Position numbers and translations under genes: made by a program
In this document: positions 24,877 to 31,952 of the stretch, piece by piece
How positions within the stretch are numbered: position 1 is the first letter of the stretch
How the letters are laid out: the number at the start of each line of letters is the position of its first letter
Notes under the pieces: model-generated
Told to the model about the DNA's origin: nothing
Database searches by the model: none
What the model saw: only the letters and a program-made list of their open reading frames with translations
Assembly: GCA_018058135.1 (NCBI GenBank)
Contig: JAGPCK010000026.1
Span: 1 to 37,331 of the forward strand
Reading direction: 5' to 3'
DNA length: 37,331 bases
From: Bacteroidia bacterium
GTDB taxonomy: Bacteria; Bacteroidota; Bacteroidia; UKL13-3

Positions 24877-25251
24877 CTACCAGCTATCACCTGGGAAAAA
24901 AGCATCTTCAATGTGGTGAATAGTGGTGATGCTGTTTTTACTTACTACGGATAACACATCAAAACGAATCTCGCCTTCATGCAGGTGCACTGCCAAATAA
25001 GCTTCTGCGGCCTGTTGAAGTTTATTCTGTTTTGCAACACTTACAGCTTCTTCCGGTTTGCCGAAATATTCTGTGCTTCGGGTTTTAACTTCTGCAAATA
25101 CGAGCGTGTTGCCATCCAGTGCAATCAAATCAATTTCATGCGGATAGTTTTTCCAGTTACGGTAAAGCAAGGTAAAGCCTTTCTTCAGCAGGTAAGCTTC
25201 AGCATGCGTTTCGCCATCTTCACCTTTTTGTAAATGTTCGGTTGATTTCAT
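24877..25251 (-). CDS. YraN family (UPF0102) endonuclease-like protein
   Basis: A 124-residue protein with the full YraN pattern: GEDGETHAEAYLLKKGF, then NWKNYPHEIDLIALDG, LVFAEVKTRSTEYFGKPEEAV and a closing RFDVLSV. The E, D and E-x-K residues match the PD-(D/E)xK nuclease core; activity in this family is poorly defined. The ATG overlaps the upstream stop by one base (TGATG), so it is coupled to the unknown secreted protein gene. Its stop abuts that of the LptD-like gene on the other strand. Confidence 0.92.
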   Translation of the reverse strand: MKSTEHLQKGEDGETHAEAYLLKKGFTLLYRNWKNYPHEIDLIALDGNTLVFAEVKTRSTEYFGKPEEAVSVAKQNKLQQAAEAYLAVHLHEGEIRFDVLSVVSKNSITTIHHIEDAFFPGDSW

Positions 25252-26288
25252 CAGAAATAGTCATACCGATATTCAGTTACAACATTTTCTTTTCCCTTTT
25301 CAGAAAAAACTACGCGTTGCAATAACTTCCCATCATAGAAATATCTTTTTTCAAGAGCAGCTTGTTTTTTGCCTTTCACAAAAAGTTGCGCCAGTATCAA
25401 CTGACCCGCTGCATTGTATTCATTGCGCCCTGTTTTGATAATGTTGTTTCTCCCGTCTTTCATTTCCACTTCTATCAATCGGTTGTTTTGATTGAATTTA
25501 CTGGTTACTATAATTCGTTTTTTACCTTGTTGCATTTCTTCAATTTCAATTCGGTTGCCCATAGGGTCCTTGTCGGTGCGCTTGCAATCCTGTATAAAGT
25601 TTTTTGCTAAAGAGGCTACAGGACCAGGAGAGGTGCAACCAAACTCCTGCATAGCAACTGTTTTGCCTTTGCCATTGTACTTTTCAATGCGTTTAAGTTC
25701 TTCCTTTGATGATTCGTGGTAGGTATAAATCCAAAGTGCTGTTAGTTGCCCTTTTTTATTGTAGGATAATTGTTTGGAGAGACGTTTAAAAGGGGTGTAT
25801 TCTGTTTCATTACTTAACAAAAACGGCCCGTTTTCCTTATACTGATAACTATAGGTGCTTTTTCGAGCGACACTGTCCCAGGTTACCAATGCTTTACGTA
25901 TAAACTTGTTGTTTTTACCTCTCCATTCAGAAATGGACATTACCCCATTATCAATAAAGCTTTTTTGAGTGCGGTGTGTATTGGAGGGTTTTCCTTTGTA
26001 CCATATCTGGCGCATTTTGTCATTTCCTAATGTGTCATACTCTGTTACCACCTTTGATTGAGGGGTACTTTCTTTCTTTTGTCCTCTAGTATACCGGAGT
26101 AATGTAATCTGTCTTATTTTACTGTCGCTTAAGAATGATGGAGACCAGGTATTGTACTCAAACGAACTGAAGTAGATATCAATCAGGTCGCTGTTACCGG
26201 TGGATTTCATCACCGTTACACCATGTTGGCCATATGAAGTTGTTTGGAATAAAATGCACACAAACAATAGAAGGAAAATTTGTCTCAT
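25251..26288 (-). CDS. Secreted protein of unknown function with YD-like strand repeats
   Basis: A 345-residue exported protein. ATG 26288 gives a clear signal peptide (MRQIFLLLFVCILFQTTSYGQ); the TTG further upstream is less likely. The mature part contains repeated hairpin units of the form KYNGKGKTVAMQEF, YNKKGQLTALWIYTY, EYNAAGQLILAQLF and RYFYDGKLLQRVVF. They recall RHS/YD or MORN-like repeats and suggest an extended beta-sheet. I do not recognise the family. It is co-transcribed with yraN through a one-base stop/start overlap, and divergent from lipB. Confidence 0.65.
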   Translation of the reverse strand: MRQIFLLLFVCILFQTTSYGQHGVTVMKSTGNSDLIDIYFSSFEYNTWSPSFLSDSKIRQITLLRYTRGQKKESTPQSKVVTEYDTLGNDKMRQIWYKGKPSNTHRTQKSFIDNGVMSISEWRGKNNKFIRKALVTWDSVARKSTYSYQYKENGPFLLSNETEYTPFKRLSKQLSYNKKGQLTALWIYTYHESSKEELKRIEKYNGKGKTVAMQEFGCTSPGPVASLAKNFIQDCKRTDKDPMGNRIEIEEMQQGKKRIIVTSKFNQNNRLIEVEMKDGRNNIIKTGRNEYNAAGQLILAQLFVKGKKQAALEKRYFYDGKLLQRVVFSEKGKENVVTEYRYDYF

Positions 26289-26352
26289 AAGTTTTATCTT
26301 CAATGTGAACGTGAAATTAACAGAATTATTTCACTATGCCAATCAGCAGGGT

Positions 26353-26360
26353 TACTTTTG
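26353..26360 (+). promoter_or_regulatory. Putative -7 element for lipB
   Basis: TACTTTTG fits TAnnTTTG and ends four bases before the GTG start, so a transcript would be nearly leaderless, or would favour the downstream ATG at 26398. Confidence 0.4.
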
Positions 26361-26364
26361 TGTC

Positions 26365-27069
26365 GTGAATAAAGTTCGGTTTGTTGACCTCGGTCGCATG
26401 GATTACAAAGAAGCCTGGGATTTACAGGAAAAACTACTGGCTGAGAAAGTAGCCATTAAAACAGCTAACAGAGACTTGCATGCTGAGGAACAAAAACTGC
26501 CTGAACACCACCTGTTGTTTTGTGAGCATCCGCATGTGTATACCTTAGGTAAAAGTGGCTCGGAAAATAATCTTTTGGTAAACGATACTTTTCTTAAACA
26601 AATAGGAGCCACCTATTATAAAATTAACAGAGGGGGAGACATTACCTACCACGGCCCCGGGCAATTGGTGGCTTACCCCATATTTGACCTCGATCAGTTT
26701 TTTACAGATATACACCTTTACCTGCGTAAACTGGAAGAGGCGATTATTAAAACTATAGGAGAGTTTGGTATTAATGGGGGCAGAGTGCAGGGACTTACCG
26801 GAGTTTGGATTGATGCAGAGGATGAGAAAAAAGCACGTAAAATTTGTGCTATGGGGGTACGTTGCAGCCGCTGGGTTACTATGCACGGCTTAGCGTTGAA
26901 TGTAAATGCTCATCTGGATTATTTTAAGCACATTGTTCCCTGCGGAATTACCGATAAACCTGTCACCAGCATGGAGAAAGAATTGGGTCACCCTGTTGAT
27001 TTTGTGCAGGTACAGCAGTTACTAAAACAGAAAATTGCCGAAGAATTTAACGTGGAAATCGTAGCTTAA
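26365..27069 (+). CDS. lipB: Octanoyltransferase LipB (lipoate biosynthesis)
   Basis: A 234-residue enzyme that transfers octanoyl groups from acyl carrier protein to the lipoyl domains of dehydrogenases and the glycine cleavage system. Landmarks are HPHVYTLGKSG (55-65), the RGGDITYHGPGQ loop (89-100), catalytic Lys159 (KICAMGVR), MHGLALNVN and catalytic Cys193 (IVPCGITDK). I chose GTG 26365 because it gives the family N-terminus VRFVDLGRMDYKEAW; ATG 26398 would cut away the first strand. The family normally has about 200-240 residues, so either is possible. It is divergent from the unknown secreted protein gene. Confidence 0.92.
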   Translation: MNKVRFVDLGRMDYKEAWDLQEKLLAEKVAIKTANRDLHAEEQKLPEHHLLFCEHPHVYTLGKSGSENNLLVNDTFLKQIGATYYKINRGGDITYHGPGQLVAYPIFDLDQFFTDIHLYLRKLEEAIIKTIGEFGINGGRVQGLTGVWIDAEDEKKARKICAMGVRCSRWVTMHGLALNVNAHLDYFKHIVPCGITDKPVTSMEKELGHPVDFVQVQQLLKQKIAEEFNVEIVA

Positions 27070-27183
27070 TTCAATTGCAGAGTTAATTGGTCCATACTTT
27101 TTTACCACTCACCGATTATTTTGTTTTGTATAGTGAAAATACTGCCTGTTATGCAGACCTTTGCATTTCAATTAATAAGATAA

Positions 27184-27768
27184 ATGAAAAACATTACACT
27201 TTGGATTGTTTTAGGTCTGGTAGCCCTGTTGGGTATCGGAGGTTGCAATTCCTACAACGGATTGGTTAGTAAGGAAGAGGCAGTAAAAAAATCATGGGGT
27301 CAGGTAGAGAATGTGTACCAACGCAGAATGGATCTTATCCCGAACTTGGTAAACACCGTAAAAGGTGCGGCTAATTTTGAGCAGGGCACTTTGGAAAAAG
27401 TAATACAAGCGCGGGCAAATGCTACCAGCATGAAAATAGATCCTTCCAACTTATCACCTGAACAGATACAAAAATTTCAGTCTGCCCAAGGAGAATTGAG
27501 TACGGCCTTAGGTCGCTTAATGGCCATTAGTGAAGCGTACCCTGAATTAAAAGCTACACAGAATTTTTCAGAACTGCAGTCTCAGTTGGAAGGCACAGAG
27601 AACAGAATTGCTGTTGAACGAAACAGATTTAATGAAGTAGTAGGGGACTACAATACCAGCGTAAGAAGGTTCCCGGCTAATATTTTCGCAGGTATATTCG
27701 GCTTTACACAAAAAGGATATTTTGAGGCTGATAAAGGTGCTGAAAAAGCCCCTGAGGTAAAATTCTAA
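27184..27768 (+). CDS. LemA family protein
   Basis: A 194-residue protein with an N-terminal hydrophobic segment ending in GIGGC (possible lipobox, Cys21). The LemA helical bundle follows: YNGLVSKEEAVKKSWGQVENVYQRRMDLIPNLV, then RANATSMKI, a long ALGRLMAISEAYPELKA helix and RIAVERNRFNEVVGDYN. The closing segment is RFPANIFAGIFGFTQKGYFEA. LemA proteins are envelope proteins of unknown biochemical role. The stop is immediately followed by the ATG of a TPM protein (TAAATG), and a second TPM gene follows: the common lemA-TPM cluster. Confidence 0.9.
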   Translation: MKNITLWIVLGLVALLGIGGCNSYNGLVSKEEAVKKSWGQVENVYQRRMDLIPNLVNTVKGAANFEQGTLEKVIQARANATSMKIDPSNLSPEQIQKFQSAQGELSTALGRLMAISEAYPELKATQNFSELQSQLEGTENRIAVERNRFNEVVGDYNTSVRRFPANIFAGIFGFTQKGYFEADKGAEKAPEVKF

Positions 27769-28212
27769 ATGCCACAAAACTTCTTATCGGAGGCACAGCA
27801 GCAACAAATTATTGCTGCTATTCAACAAGCGGAGAAAAACACTTCTGGAGAAATACGTGTGCACATGGAACCCCATTGTAAAAAGGATTCCTATGAAAGA
27901 GCACAGGAAGTATTTGTGCAATTAAAAATGCATGAAACAGCACTCAAAAATGGTGTGCTTTTTTACGTAGCTTATGAAGACCATAAGATTGCTGTAATTG
28001 GTGATAAAGGTATTCATGATAAAGTGCAGGATAATTTTTGGGCTGCAGAATTAACATTGCTCACGGAGCACTTTAAACAGGGAGCTTACGCAGATGGGTT
28101 GAGTAAAGCCATAGCAGCAGCAGGTGAAAAGCTAAAGGAATATTTTCCTTATGCCGATAATGACAGCGATGAGCTGAGCAACGATATATCTTTTGGAGGT
28201 AAGCATGAATAA
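27769..28212 (+). CDS. Short TPM-domain protein
   Basis: A 147-residue protein without signal peptide. It is a TPM domain almost on its own, with EIRVHMEPHCKKDS, KNGVLFYVAYEDHKIAVIGDKGI and LSKAIAAAGEKLKEYFP. Unlike the next gene's product it lacks a membrane segment and Gly-rich tail, so it is probably cytoplasmic or peripheral. The TPM domain is seen in plant photosystem II repair proteins and in YgcG-type bacterial proteins. It overlaps the next gene by eight bases. Confidence 0.82.
   Translation: MPQNFLSEAQQQQIIAAIQQAEKNTSGEIRVHMEPHCKKDSYERAQEVFVQLKMHETALKNGVLFYVAYEDHKIAVIGDKGIHDKVQDNFWAAELTLLTEHFKQGAYADGLSKAIAAAGEKLKEYFPYADNDSDELSNDISFGGKHE
28195..28199 (+). promoter_or_regulatory. Strong Shine-Dalgarno site inside the short TPM gene
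   Basis: GGAGG lies five bases before ATG 28205 and within the end of the preceding gene. This is notable because most genes in this window lack a clear Shine-Dalgarno sequence; it decides the start at 28205 over the upstream TTG 28193. Confidence 0.6.
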
Positions 28213-28951
28213 ATTTTTTGCGTTACTCTTCGCCTGTGTGGTTGTTGTTTCAGGTGTTTCAGCCAAAGAAATTCCTGCCAAACCTAACCCGCAAAGATTA
28301 GTCAATGACTATCACGGGCTGTTAAATGAGTCAGAGAAAGCTATGCTGGAGCAAAAGCTGGTGGCCTATTTTGATTCTACTTCCACTCAGATAGCTGTAG
28401 TTATTGAAACATCGTTGGAAGACGATGATTTGTTTGATTACTGCCAGCGTTTAGCTACCTCATGGGGTATTGGTGAGCAAGGAAAAAGCAACGGAGTACT
28501 CTTGTATATTGCCATTGATGACAAGAAGGTACGCATCCACACCGGCTATGGCATGGAGGGTGCGTTGCCCGATGCAATTTGTAAGCGCATCATCAGCTCC
28601 CGTATTTCACCCAACTTTAAAGCAAAACAGTTTTATACGGGTATAGATGAGGCCACGTCAGACATGATACTGGCGGCTCAGGGAGAATACCACTACGACC
28701 GTAAGAAAAAGGAAGGCGGCAAAGGCACTTTGCTGGTGGTACTATTCATACTCATTATTCTTGTGTTTGTTTTTCGCAACAAGGGCGGTGGTGGCGGTTC
28801 CAGAGGATTTGCCGGCCCCATGTTCTGGGGTACTTTCGGCAGCGGAGGCTTTTCATCCGGTAGTGGCGGAGGCGGATTTGGTGGTAGCGGAGGTTTTGGC
28901 GGCTTCGGAGGCGGCAGTTTTGGTGGTGGTGGTGCCAGCGGAAGCTGGTAA
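28205..28951 (+). CDS. TPM-domain membrane protein with Gly-rich tail (YgcG-like)
   Basis: A 248-residue protein. It has a signal peptide (MNKFFALLFACVVVVSGVSA). The TPM domain at about 28-155 has LVNDYHGLLNESEKAMLEQKL, STSTQIAVVIETS, WGIGEQGKSNGVLLYIAIDDKKVRI and YGMEGALPDAICKRII. One transmembrane helix (GTLLVVLFILIILVFVF) is followed by a Gly/Ser/Phe-rich tail of about 50 residues that closes with GASGSW, the signature ending of this family. The TPM domain should face the periplasm. It is the last gene of the lemA cluster. The function is unknown, perhaps envelope quality control. Confidence 0.9.
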   Translation: MNKFFALLFACVVVVSGVSAKEIPAKPNPQRLVNDYHGLLNESEKAMLEQKLVAYFDSTSTQIAVVIETSLEDDDLFDYCQRLATSWGIGEQGKSNGVLLYIAIDDKKVRIHTGYGMEGALPDAICKRIISSRISPNFKAKQFYTGIDEATSDMILAAQGEYHYDRKKKEGGKGTLLVVLFILIILVFVFRNKGGGGGSRGFAGPMFWGTFGSGGFSSGSGGGGFGGSGGFGGFGGGSFGGGGASGSW

Positions 28952-28974
28952 CAGAATTCTTTTTCTTTAAGTGC

Positions 28975-29003
28975 TTGTGTAGCCTCTATTTTAGCTATTT
29001 TTG
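28975..29003 (+). promoter_or_regulatory. Bacteroidota-type promoter for hpt-adk-obg
   Basis: TTG at 28975-28977 and TATTTTTG at 28996-29003, spaced by 18 bases, fit the -33/-7 consensus. They end nine bases before the hpt ATG at 29013. Confidence 0.55.
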
Positions 29004-29012
29004 CCCGTATCT

Positions 29013-29549
29013 ATGCAACAGGTTACTCTTCAAGGCAAAACATTTGAATTATTCATATCACAAAATCAGATTCAGGAACGTGTAGCGGAATTGGCGGCTC
29101 AGATTACGCGTGAATATGTTGGCAAAGACCCGCTGTTTTTGGGAGTGCTCAACGGCTCTTTTCTGTTCGCAGCCGATTTGTTGAAAGAAGTGCCCATTCC
29201 TTGTCAGATTAGTTTTATCAAACTCGCCTCTTACATCGGAACACAAAGTACCGGAGAGGTGAATACCCTGTTGGGTTTATCGGAGTCAATGCAGGGACGG
29301 CACGTCATTATATTGGAAGATATTATTGATACAGGACTCACACTTCAAAAACTTCTGACATTGGTAACTGAAAAAGAACCTGCTTCAGTAAAAGTTGCCG
29401 CCCTTCTTAATAAACCTGAAGCGCGCAAAACGGAAGTGCCCACGCATTACATCGGATTCAATACCCCCAATGAATTTTTGTTGGGATATGGTTTGGATGT
29501 TGATGGTTACGGAAGAAATCTGAAACATATTTATAAACTAAAAAATTAA
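29013..29549 (+). CDS. hpt: Hypoxanthine phosphoribosyltransferase
   Basis: A 178-residue purine salvage enzyme that converts hypoxanthine (and guanine) to IMP (GMP) using PRPP. The PRPP-binding loop VIILEDIIDTGLT is at 98-110. LGVLNGSFLFAADL, SFIKLASYIGTQSTGEV and the C-terminal LGYGLDVDGYGRNL base-contacting segment are all intact. ATG 29013 was preferred over TTG 29001, which lies inside the promoter-like TATTTTTG. Six bases separate it from adk; hpt-adk-obg is a recurrent Bacteroidota gene order and fits purine nucleotide homeostasis beside a GTP-binding ribosome factor. Confidence 0.93.
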   Translation: MQQVTLQGKTFELFISQNQIQERVAELAAQITREYVGKDPLFLGVLNGSFLFAADLLKEVPIPCQISFIKLASYIGTQSTGEVNTLLGLSESMQGRHVIILEDIIDTGLTLQKLLTLVTEKEPASVKVAALLNKPEARKTEVPTHYIGFNTPNEFLLGYGLDVDGYGRNLKHIYKLKN

Positions 29550-29555
29550 CACATC

Positions 29556-30881
29556 ATGCTTAACATAGTATTATTTGGCCCTCCCGGTGCAGGCAAGGGC
29601 ACACAATCAGAAAAACTCATTAAAAAGTACGGCTTGGTTCACCTTTCTACCGGTGATATTTTCCGCGCCAACATTAAAGGTGAGACAGAATTAGGGAAAT
29701 CAGCCAAATCGTATATTGATGCAGGTCAGCTGGTGCCCGATGAAGTAACCATTGGTATGTTGAAAGCTGAAGCCGATAAGAACAAATCAGCAAAAGGATT
29801 TATTTTTGATGGCTTTCCCCGCAATTCAGCTCAGGCAGTTGCGTTGGATGCTTTTTTGGCTTCTGCTAACTCAGCAGTAACTTTAATGCTGGCATTGGAA
29901 GTAGAGGAAGAAGAATTAAAAAACAGATTACTGCTCAGAGGAAAAGATTCAGGCAGAGCAGATGATCAGGACCCTGCTATCATTCAAAAACGTATTGATG
30001 TATACAATGCTGAAACTATTCCTGTAAAAGACCATTACAGTGCACAGGGAAAATATAAAGGCGTAAATGGCATAGGAAGTATTGAACATATTTTTGATGC
30101 ACTTTGCAGCATTATTGACGCAAGTTCAGCTCCAGCAGTAAAAACATCTGCACCTGTAGCTAAAAAGCAACCGGCCAAAAAAGTGGTTACGAAAAAAGCT
30201 CCTGCTAAAGTAGCTGCAAAAGAAGAAGTGGCCAAAGCAAAACCCGTAGCTAAAAAAACAGTTAAGAAAGCAACCGCAAAAGCGACCCCTAAAAAGGCAG
30301 CAAAAAAGGTTGCACCCAAGAAAGCCGTGAAAAAGTCTGTTGCTAAAAAGCCGGTGAAGAAAGCAGCAGCGAAGAAAGCCGTGAAAAAATCAGTTGCTAA
30401 AAAGCCGGTGAAGAAAGCAGCAGCGAAGAAAGTAGTGAAAAAATCAGTTGCTAAAAAAGTAGTAGCCAAAAAGGCTGTTAAAAAGACCGCACCTAAGAAA
30501 ATTGTAAAGAAAGTAGTTGCGAAAAAAGTTGTTAAAAAAGCAGCGAAGAAAGTAGCTCCTAAGAAAGTGGTGAAAAAAGTAATAGCCAAAAAAGCTACTA
30601 AGAAGGTAGCCCCTAAAAAAGCAATTAAAAAAGTGGTAGCTAAAAAGGCAACAGCTAAAAAGGTTGCCCCAAAGAAAGTGGTAAAAAAGGTAGTTGCTAA
30701 AAAGCCGGTGAAGAAAGCAGCAGTGAAAAAGGTAGTGAAGAAAACAGGAGCTAAAAAAGCGGTTAAAAAAGTAACAGCTAAAAAGGCCGTTGCTAAAAAA
30801 GTCGTAAAAAAATCTTCACCTAAAAAAGCAGCGAAGAAAGTAGCACCTAAAAAGAACCTGAAAAAGGGCAAGAGAAAATAA
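29556..30881 (+). CDS. adk: Adenylate kinase with C-terminal histone H1-like Lys/Ala/Pro tail
   Basis: A 441-residue protein in one uninterrupted frame. Residues 1-190 form a complete adenylate kinase: P-loop GPPGAGKGT (8-16), LSTGDIFRANI, the core FIFDGFPRN and the short-lid segment LLLRGKDSGRADDQDP. It converts ATP plus AMP to two ADP. Residues from about 190 to 441 form a low-complexity tail of KKAVKK, VAPKK, VVAKK and KKPVKKAA units with almost no acidic or aromatic residues, like the C-terminal domain of histone H1 and of bacterial H1-like proteins such as Hc1/AlgP. Such tails bind DNA or RNA in a charge-driven way. The family is normally about 190-220 residues, so the tail more than doubles it. 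Obg begins four bases downstream at a GTG. Confidence 0.9.
   Translation: MLNIVLFGPPGAGKGTQSEKLIKKYGLVHLSTGDIFRANIKGETELGKSAKSYIDAGQLVPDEVTIGMLKAEADKNKSAKGFIFDGFPRNSAQAVALDAFLASANSAVTLMLALEVEEEELKNRLLLRGKDSGRADDQDPAIIQKRIDVYNAETIPVKDHYSAQGKYKGVNGIGSIEHIFDALCSIIDASSAPAVKTSAPVAKKQPAKKVVTKKAPAKVAAKEEVAKAKPVAKKTVKKATAKATPKKAAKKVAPKKAVKKSVAKKPVKKAAAKKAVKKSVAKKPVKKAAAKKVVKKSVAKKVVAKKAVKKTAPKKIVKKVVAKKVVKKAAKKVAPKKVVKKVIAKKATKKVAPKKAIKKVVAKKATAKKVAPKKVVKKVVAKKPVKKAAVKKVVKKTGAKKAVKKVTAKKAVAKKVVKKSSPKKAAKKVAPKKNLKKGKRK
30339..30446 (+). repeat. 54-bp tandem repeat inside the adk tail
   Basis: Two nearly identical 54-bp units (30339-30392, 30393-30446), each encoding an 18-residue VAKKPVKKAAAKK-type unit, followed by a diverging partial third. 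A further copy of the core GTTGCTAAAAAGCCGGTG lies at 30693. The identity at DNA level points to recent duplication. Confidence 0.8.
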
Positions 30882-30884
30882 CCT

Positions 30885-31877
30885 GTGGCAGATTCTAACT
30901 TTGTAGATTACGTAAAAATTTGTTGTCGCTCCGGTAAAGGTGGTGCAGGAGCCATGCACTTTCACCGAGATAAAAATACAGCTAAAGGTGGCCCCGATGG
31001 TGGGGACGGTGGTCGTGGCGGACATATTATTCTACGTGGCAATAAACAATTGTGGACCTTGCTCCACCTTAAGTTTCGTAAACACGTGATTGCAGAGCCT
31101 GGTGCCAACGGAGAAGGCGGCTTACGCTCAGGTGCTGATGGAGAAGATGATATTCTGGATGTACCACTTGGTACCACTGCCAAAGATGCCGAAACAGGAG
31201 AATTTCTTTTTGAAATTACCGAAGACGGCCAGGAGATTATCTTACTGGCTGGCGGAAGAGGAGGACTAGGCAATCATCATTTTAAGTCGGCATCCAATCA
31301 AAGTCCCAGGCATTCTCAACCAGGGGAGCCCGGGAAAGAAGAGTGGAAAATCCTTGAGTTAAAAGTATTGGCCGATGTGGGTTTGGTAGGCTTTCCCAAC
31401 GCGGGTAAATCTACTTTGCTTTCGGTTGTTTCAGCCGCACGTCCTAAAATTGCCAATTACGCTTTCACTACACTGGTGCCCAATCTGGGTATTGTGGAGT
31501 ACCGTGATTTTCGTTCATTCGTTATGGCCGATATTCCGGGTATTATTGAAGGAGCGCATGAAGGTAAAGGCTTAGGTACACGTTTTCTTCGTCATATAGA
31601 ACGTAACGCTATGTTATTGTTCATGATTCCCGCGGATAGTAAAAACATTCGGGAGGAGTACAAAGTGTTACTCACTGAGTTGGAATTGTACAATCCGGAG
31701 TTATTGCACAAAAAACGAATGCTGGCCATAACCAAAAGTGATATGCTGGATGAAGAGCTGATGAACGAATTACGTAAAGAGTTACCGGAAGAATTAGATA
31801 CTATTTTTATATCATCAGTTACCGGTTACAACATCATGCAATTGAAAGATATGCTGTGGCAAAAAATTAACGGCTGA
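30885..31877 (+). CDS. obg: Obg family GTPase (ribosome assembly)
   Basis: A 330-residue essential GTPase that acts in large-subunit maturation and stress signalling. The Gly-rich Obg fold spans about 1-158 ([47 protein letters not shown]). The G domain has G1 GFPNAGKS at 169-176, G3 DIPG at 216-219 ([17 protein letters not shown]) and G4 TKSD at 283-286. The C-terminal OCT domain found in some lineages is absent, as is common in Bacteroidota. The start is GTG 30885, supported by the conserved N-terminus [11 protein letters not shown]. It is the last gene of the operon before a strong terminator. Confidence 0.95.
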   Translation: MADSNFVDYVKICCRSGKGGAGAMHFHRDKNTAKGGPDGGDGGRGGHIILRGNKQLWTLLHLKFRKHVIAEPGANGEGGLRSGADGEDDILDVPLGTTAKDAETGEFLFEITEDGQEIILLAGGRGGLGNHHFKSASNQSPRHSQPGEPGKEEWKILELKVLADVGLVGFPNAGKSTLLSVVSAARPKIANYAFTTLVPNLGIVEYRDFRSFVMADIPGIIEGAHEGKGLGTRFLRHIERNAMLLFMIPADSKNIREEYKVLLTELELYNPELLHKKRMLAITKSDMLDEELMNELRKELPEELDTIFISSVTGYNIMQLKDMLWQKING

Positions 31878-31892
31878 TTTCAGTTTTGCATT

Positions 31893-31940
31893 ATAATAAA
31901 TAAAGCCCGACCGGATAACCGATCGGGCTTTATTTATTAT
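31893..31940. terminator. Perfect 18-bp hairpin, bidirectional terminator
   Basis: The arms at 31893-31910 and 31923-31940 are exact reverse complements around a 12-base loop. A GCCCGA core is flanked by A/T-rich outer stems that serve as U-tracts in both directions. It separates convergent obg and the BNR/PKD gene. Confidence 0.88.
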
Positions 31941-31952
31941 GGATAATGATGT

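Noticed and set aside
26200..26364. N-terminal extension of LipB from 26200
   Set aside because: It overlaps the divergent secreted-protein gene and has no LipB-like sequence before VRFVDLG.
30339..30740. Direct repeats as a CRISPR array
   Set aside because: Repeats are contiguous, coding and multiples of three, with no unique spacers and no cas genes.
30035..30871. Long Phe/Ala/Thr-rich open frame on the minus strand opposite the adk tail
   Set aside because: It is the mirror of the Lys-rich repeat: AAA/AAG codons read as TTT/CTT on the other strand. It has no family features and lies inside a conserved operon.
29556..30881. The adk tail as a frameshift artefact joining two genes
   Set aside because: Kinase and tail share one frame without stop, the tail has no start, and obg follows four bases after its stop.
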